Assembly: GCA_023434425.1 (NCBI GenBank)
Contig: JAEYSS010000166.1
Span: 1-25,000, forward strand
From: Pseudomonadota bacterium
Lineage (GTDB): Bacteria > Pseudomonadota > Alphaproteobacteria > Ferrovibrionales > Ferrovibrionaceae
Reading direction: 5' to 3'
DNA length: 25,000 nucleotides
Under the pieces are notes generated by a model. That model was not told the DNA's origin. It ran no database searches and saw nothing but the letters and a program-made list of their open reading frames with translations. Positions 20,305 to 25,000 of this stretch are shown piece after piece; within the stretch, counting starts at the first letter, position 1; every line of letters starts with the position of its first letter. The position numbers and the translations under genes were made by a program.

Positions 20305-21024
20305 GTGTCTGACGAAGAGTCTGCGGCCGCGTCGAGACGCCTGATCTTCGGGCGTCGGCGCGGCCGCAAATTTTCTCCAACCCGCGAAACCGCCTTCGCC
20401 GACTGGCTGCCGCGCCTGAGCATGGCGCTGCCGCCGGAAGGACAGGTGTTGCATCCGGACTCGCTGTTCGCGCAGCCGATGAAGCACGGATACTGGGTCG
20501 AGGTCGGTTTCGGCGACGGGCAGCATCTGCTGGCGCTGGCCGAGGCCAATCCCGAGGTCGGCTTCCTTGGCGTCGAACCCTATGAGCCCGGCGTGGCCAA
20601 GCTGGTCTCGCGCATCGCCGCGCGTGTCACCGCTGGCGGGCCCGACAATATCCGCATCCTGATGGACGATGCACGGCTGCTGCTGAAGGCGCTGCCCGAT
20701 GGCGGCATCGCGCGCGGCTTTACGCTGTTTCCCGATCCCTGGCCGAAGAAGCGGCATCAGTGGCGCCGCATCGTCAATGCCGAGACGCTGGCCGACTGGG
20801 CGCGGCTGATCCCGCCGGGCGGTGAGTTGCGGCTGGCCACCGATGTGCCGGATTACCAGCGCTGGATGCTGCGCCATATCCTGGCCGAACCGCGCTTTGA
20901 CTGGCAGGCGGAAACGAGTGCCGACTGGCTGCGCCGCCCGGCCGACTGGCCGGCCAGCAAATACGAGCAGAAGGCGATATCCGCCGGCCGCACCCCGCAT
21001 TATTATCGGCTGTGCCGGGTCTGA
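20305..21024 (+). CDS. trmB: tRNA (guanine-N7-)-methyltransferase TrmB
   Basis: TrmB methylates G46 in the variable loop of tRNAs to m7G with S-adenosylmethionine. The 239-residue product has the SAM motif VEVGFGDGQHLL (65-76), the acidic GVEPYEPG (89-96) that holds the ribose, and the family signature FPDPWPKKRHQWRR (142-155). TSADWLRRPADWPASKYEQKA near the end contains the conserved T-x-YE-like segment. The start is GTG 20305, 18 bp after metK, with a weak ribosome binding site. An Arg-rich N-terminus (RRLIFGRRRGRKFS) is typical of this group. The metK-trmB order is conserved in Alphaproteobacteria. Confidence 0.95.
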   Translation: MSDEESAAASRRLIFGRRRGRKFSPTRETAFADWLPRLSMALPPEGQVLHPDSLFAQPMKHGYWVEVGFGDGQHLLALAEANPEVGFLGVEPYEPGVAKLVSRIAARVTAGGPDNIRILMDDARLLLKALPDGGIARGFTLFPDPWPKKRHQWRRIVNAETLADWARLIPPGGELRLATDVPDYQRWMLRHILAEPRFDWQAETSADWLRRPADWPASKYEQKAISAGRTPHYYRLCRV

Positions 21025-21043
21025 CCTCACCAAGAGGACTGTG

Positions 21044-21733
21044 ATGCCGCTACGCCTGCTGGCAGCCGCCTTTGCGGCAGCACTGCTGGCCACCATGGGG
21101 TTGATGTTCGCCCGGGTGGCAAGCGCGCCGGCCGGTCTGCTCGATCCCCGCGAGGGCGACTTCCTGCTGCTGCACCATCTGGCGCTGGGCGTGGCAGGCG
21201 GCTTTGCGTTGCAGGTTTTCCTGCTTTACCGGCCTTTTACAGGGATTTACCGCGCGTTGGCCTGGGGTGCAGCCGGCTTCGTGGCGCTCACCCTGATGCC
21301 CTGGCTGGTGCTGCCCGAGACGGTACCCGGGCAGGTCACGGCCCGGTTTCCGCTGCGCTGGCTGATCGTGGCGGCCTGCACTGCCGGCGGCCTGTGGCTG
21401 CTCTGGTCGCCGGGAATGGGGGGAAACCCGCGCCGCCACCGCCGCCTGGCCGGTCTGGGCCTGCTGCTGCTGCCGCTGCTCGCCGGCATCCTTGATGGCG
21501 GGGATCCGGGCCTGACCGAAACAGCGGCTGCAGGCGCCGCGGACGGCGATGGTGCCGATCCGGGGCAAGACTTTGCGGTCTGGCGCGGGCTCGGCCTCAA
21601 CCTGCTGTTCTGGCTGCTGCTGGGGCTGTTTTCGGTCCTGACCGCCCGCCGGATCGTGCAACGGCCGCAGAACGGTGAGGGTGGCGTCGAGGCGGACGAA
21701 AACCCACCCGGAAACGGCCCCCGCGGACCCTGA
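21044..21733 (+). CDS. CbtA-like membrane protein (putative cobalt transporter subunit)
   Basis: From ATG 21044 (AGAGGA 5 nt upstream) the product has 229 residues with about five hydrophobic helices: 4-26, 45-65, 72-92, 107-125 and 134-150, with a further one at about 188-206. The block YRALAWGAAGFVALTLMPW then LVLPETVPG, followed by a WL...TAGGLWLLW helix, fits the CbtA family, whose members have a similar GL-PPE-PG-like loop. CbtA is predicted to act with the small CbtB in cobalt uptake for cobalamin, usually behind a B12 riboswitch. Neither CbtB nor a riboswitch is seen here; trmB ends only 19 bp upstream. The acidic stretch near 155-175 is variable. The family call is by eye and could be wrong; a general membrane protein is the fallback. 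Confidence 0.55.
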   Translation: MPLRLLAAAFAAALLATMGLMFARVASAPAGLLDPREGDFLLLHHLALGVAGGFALQVFLLYRPFTGIYRALAWGAAGFVALTLMPWLVLPETVPGQVTARFPLRWLIVAACTAGGLWLLWSPGMGGNPRRHRRLAGLGLLLLPLLAGILDGGDPGLTETAAAGAADGDGADPGQDFAVWRGLGLNLLFWLLLGLFSVLTARRIVQRPQNGEGGVEADENPPGNGPRGP

Positions 21734-21763
21734 CTCGACCGGGTTAAAACGGGCGCAAAAGCC

Positions 21764-21791
21764 TTGCATTGGCTGAATTTGCCGCTATAAC
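21764..21791 (+). promoter_or_regulatory. Promoter of the rimP-nusA-infB operon
   Basis: TTGCAT (21764-21769) and TATAAC (21786-21791) are spaced by 16 bp and lie about 180 bp before rimP. Together they make the best sigma-70-like promoter in the window. A start near 21798 would give a leader of about 170 nt that includes the terminator-like hairpin at 21841-21864. Confidence 0.65.
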
Positions 21792-21840
21792 AGCCTCCGA
21801 CATTGCTGGCCTGGTCCATGGCTGGATCGGGAAGAGGACA

Positions 21841-21864
21841 TGGGCCGGTGCGGCCCATTTTTTG
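21841..21864 (+). terminator. Intrinsic terminator / attenuator in the rimP leader
   Basis: TGGGCCG (21841-21847) and CGGCCCA (21851-21857) form a 7-bp GC-rich stem with a GTG loop, followed at once by six T residues (21858-21863). This is a classic intrinsic terminator. It stands between the promoter at 21764 and rimP, so it must be leaky or regulated. Similar hairpins precede rimP in many Proteobacteria (the rimP leader). NusA, made by this operon, acts at such hairpins, so feedback is plausible. Confidence 0.8.
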
Positions 21865-21967
21865 TTTCTGTTGGTTTCACTCTCCGCGGCAGCGGAATGT
21901 GGGTCCGGCGGACGCCTCGGGCCGGCAGCAAGATCGACAGGATTGACGGCAAGGAACCCACGCACGC

Positions 21968-22489
21968 ATGGATGCGGCGACCCGGATTGCGGACCTGATT
22001 GCACCCACGCTGGAAGGCATGGGCTTTCAGCTCGTGCGCGTCAAGCTGATGGGCACCGAGCGACCGGTGCTGCAGATCATGTTCGAACGCGATACCGGTG
22101 GCGCGCCCCACGATGGCGGTATCACGGTGGACGATTGCGCCGAGGTCAGCCGCGCGGTCAGCGCCGTGCTCGATGTGGAAGATCCGATCAGCGGCGCCTA
22201 CCGGCTGGAAGTGTCGTCGCCCGGCCTGGATCGTCCGCTGGTCAAGCCGGCCGATTTCGCCCGCTTCAAGGGCTTTGCGGCCAAGGTGGAACTCGGCCGT
22301 CCGCTCGATGGCCGCAAGCGTTTCCAGGGCCGTATCGGCGGCCTGGAGGGCAGTGACGTGCTGCTGCGCGACGAGGAGAAGGGCAGCGAAGCGCGCCTGC
22401 CCGTGGCCGAGATCGCCAGCGCCAAACTGATTGTCACCGACGACCTGATCACCGCGAGCCTCGCGGGACGCAGTGCGGCGGCGAATTGA
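21968..22489 (+). CDS. rimP: Ribosome maturation factor RimP
   Basis: RimP binds the free 30S subunit and helps assemble its head around protein S12. The 173 residues show the N-terminal domain (RIADLIAPTLEGMGFQLVRV, then RPVLQIMFERDTGG and ITVDDCAEVSRAVSAVLDVEDPI). The key SSPGLDRPLVKPADFARFKG motif follows (split here by context), and then the Sm-like C-terminal domain (KRFQGRIGGLEGSDVLL...AEIASAKLIV). The length is near the usual 150-170. The ATG at 21968 follows a 175-nt leader with a terminator hairpin. It is first in the rimP-nusA-ylxR-infB operon, whose order is kept across bacteria. Confidence 0.95.
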   Translation: MDAATRIADLIAPTLEGMGFQLVRVKLMGTERPVLQIMFERDTGGAPHDGGITVDDCAEVSRAVSAVLDVEDPISGAYRLEVSSPGLDRPLVKPADFARFKGFAAKVELGRPLDGRKRFQGRIGGLEGSDVLLRDEEKGSEARLPVAEIASAKLIVTDDLITASLAGRSAAAN

Positions 22490-22522
22490 GTCTTTACCGG
22501 TAAGTTTCGAGGAACAGGAACC

Positions 22523-24043
<1,521 letters not shown>

Positions 24044-24069
24044 GGCCCGGCCGTCGGGACGATCGCGCG

Positions 24070-24510
24070 ATGCCGCAGCGGCGCTGTCTGCTGACCGGCC
24101 AGCGCGCGGAAGCCGAAACCCTGCTGCGGTTCGCCGTGGTGGAGGATTCGGTGGTGCCGGATCCGGCGCATCGGCTTCCCGGCCGCGGGCTCTGGCTCGC
24201 GCCGGCACCGGATGCGGTGGCGACGGCGGTGGCCAGGGGCATGTTCGCCCGGGCCGCGAAACGCAAGCTGCGGGTACCGGCCGATCTGCCGGTACGCTGT
24301 TGCCAAGCCTGGACGGCCCATGCGGCCGCGCAGGTGACGAAGGCCCGGCGCGCCGGGCTGGTACTGGCCGAGAGGCACGCAGGGGCAGACACGGTGTCTG
24401 CCGATGCGACCGCGCTCGGTCTGGGGCGGCTGGCGCTGACACGCTCGCCGCTGACACGGCGTGCGGTGGCCGATCTGGCGCTGCTTGCCCGGCTGGTTCC
24501 GCCCTCCTGA
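24070..24510 (+). CDS. YlxR/DUF448 family RNA-binding protein with a shortened second domain
   Basis: The N-terminal half (about 1-80) is a YlxR domain: RRCLLTGQRAEAETLLRFAV, then VPDPAHRLPGRGLWLAP (the GRG-W hallmark), then MFARAAKRKLRVP. YlxR is a nucleoid or RNA-binding protein; in Gram-positive bacteria it has been tied to RNase P and to transcription control. Alphaproteobacterial homologues often continue with an L7Ae-like domain to about 200 residues. Here only about 60 more residues follow (TKARRAGLVLAERHAGADTVS and onward), which look like a reduced or decayed version. I see no frame in which a longer domain resumes. It lies 26 bp after nusA and 116 bp before infB. The stop codon is part of a hairpin (24501-24516). 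Confidence 0.85.
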   Translation: MPQRRCLLTGQRAEAETLLRFAVVEDSVVPDPAHRLPGRGLWLAPAPDAVATAVARGMFARAAKRKLRVPADLPVRCCQAWTAHAAAQVTKARRAGLVLAERHAGADTVSADATALGLGRLALTRSPLTRRAVADLALLARLVPPS

Positions 24511-24591
24511 GAGGGCGCTGACCGGAGGGTGGGGTGGCCGCAGGCCGGGCCCGCCCTAGGTAAGGCCACTGGAGCCAACCGGCATCAGTGG
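24501..24591 (+). promoter_or_regulatory. Three consecutive hairpins between ylxR and infB
   Basis: Hairpin 1 is GCCCTC (24501-24506) with GAGGGC (24511-24516) and loop CTGA, holding the ylxR stop. Hairpin 2 is AGGGTGGG (24526-24533) with CCCGCCCT (24550-24557), enclosing GGCC/GGCC with a GCA loop. Hairpin 3 is CCACTG (24566-24571) with CAGTGG (24586-24591), enclosing GCC/GGC and an AACC tetraloop, followed by AATTTGATTT. No full T-run follows, so these look more like RNA processing or translation-control elements than a strong terminator. Confidence 0.5.
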
Positions 24592-24626
24592 AATTTGATT
24601 TGAAGCGGTAGGCGGAAGCGGACTGT

Positions 24627-25000
24627 ATGAGCGACGTGAACGAGCAGGATAAGGACAAGACCTCGGCCAAGCCCAAGCGGCTCGAGCTGAAGAAGACCGT
24701 TGAAACCGGACAGGTGCGCCAGAGCTTCAGCCATGGCCGCACCAAGGCGGTGACGGTCGAGGTGCGCAAGAAGCGCACCATTGTCCCGCCGGGTTCGAAA
24801 GCTGCGGCAGAGGCCGCGCCGGCCGCCGCCGCACCGGCTGCTGCCGCGCCGCGCACGGCTGCGCCCAGCGTGCATGTACCCTCGCATGCCGAGAAGATTG
24901 CCGAATACGATGCCGCCAAGGCGGCCAAGGCTGCCGAAGAGGCGGCTGCTGCTGCGGCTGCACGCGCGGCCGAACCCGCCGCCGCGCCGCGTCCCGCCGC
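24627..25000 (+). CDS. infB: Translation initiation factor IF-2, N-terminal part, cut by the window edge
   Basis: An ATG at 24627 opens a frame that is still open at the right edge (124 codons plus two bases). The start MSDVNEQDKDKTSAKPKRLE is followed by LKKTVETGQVRQSFSHGRTKAVTVEVRKKR (in pieces), the hallmark N-terminal segment of alphaproteobacterial IF-2. A long Ala/Pro/Lys/Glu-rich region with a coiled-coil-like stretch (EKIAEYDAAKAAKAAEEAAAA) follows. The GTPase domain lies beyond the window. IF-2 brings initiator fMet-tRNA to the 30S subunit. Position directly after nusA and ylxR confirms the call. GCGGAAG about 8-14 nt upstream may be the ribosome binding site. Confidence 0.95.
   Translation, partial: MSDVNEQDKDKTSAKPKRLELKKTVETGQVRQSFSHGRTKAVTVEVRKKRTIVPPGSKAAAEAAPAAAAPAAAAPRTAAPSVHVPSHAEKIAEYDAAKAAKAAEEAAAAAAARAAEPAAAPRPA

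Noticed and set aside
18901..21096. 731-codon minus-strand open frame opposite metK and trmB
   Set aside because: It is antisense to two genes with complete motifs and shows no domain of its own.

Overview
The window looks like a chromosomal segment of a free-living, high-GC alphaproteobacterium, most like Rhodospirillales and relatives. The grounds are gene order and family types: a Ros/MucR regulator, a Fur/Mur-type regulator with the HHDHLID motif, IalB, PAS_5, LapA and IHF-beta proteins, and the run tsaB/rimI, mucR, fur, plsC, miaB, phoH, ybeY, corC, lnt, xre, metK, trmB, ..., rimP, nusA, ylxR, infB. No species can be named from the sequence. I see no phage, insertion sequence, CRISPR array, rRNA or tRNA.

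Layout. Positions 1-2275 (minus strand) hold an exported RcnB/CigR-like protein cut by the window edge, rlmN, and an IalB-family exported protein. Positions 2417-3704 hold an ECF sigma factor without an adjacent anti-sigma gene and a PAS_5 protein. A secreted beta-propeller-like protein (minus) follows at 3711-4637. Positions 4739-6353 hold sppA, ihfB and a LapA-like membrane protein. Positions 6387-8476 hold a translationally coupled pair, an ornithine-cyclodeaminase/mu-crystallin reductase and a sarcosine/pipecolate-oxidase-like flavoprotein. The 3' end of the second gene overlaps a convergent VanX-type D-Ala-D-Ala dipeptidase gene. From 9036 to the right edge everything is on the plus strand and is mostly core translation, RNA and envelope machinery.

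How the genes work together. TsaB (t6A37), MiaB (ms2i6A37), TrmB (m7G46) and RlmN (m2A2503/m2A37) modify tRNA or rRNA. MetK makes the S-adenosylmethionine that MiaB, TrmB and RlmN consume. RimI, YbeY, RimP, NusA, YlxR and IF2 serve ribosome maturation, transcription elongation and initiation. PlsC, Lnt, CorC-like, LapA and SppA serve the envelope.

Most unusual points: (1) a 21-bp tandem repeat upstream of miaB, in which ATAAG recurs at alternating 10 and 11 bp, an exact 10.5-bp helical phase, beside an AT-rich patch; (2) a 20-bp tandem repeat that begins inside the last codons of tsaB-rimI; (3) tsaB and rimI fused in one frame; (4) YbeY with a roughly 50-residue histone-H1-like Lys/Ala tail; (5) a Ros/MucR domain lacking two of the four classical zinc ligands; (6) structured leaders in front of metK, rimP and infB; (7) a CbtA-like protein with no CbtB. 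I did not find a complete new defence, mobile or secretion system. The best candidates for something undescribed are the phased repeat array and the metK leader.
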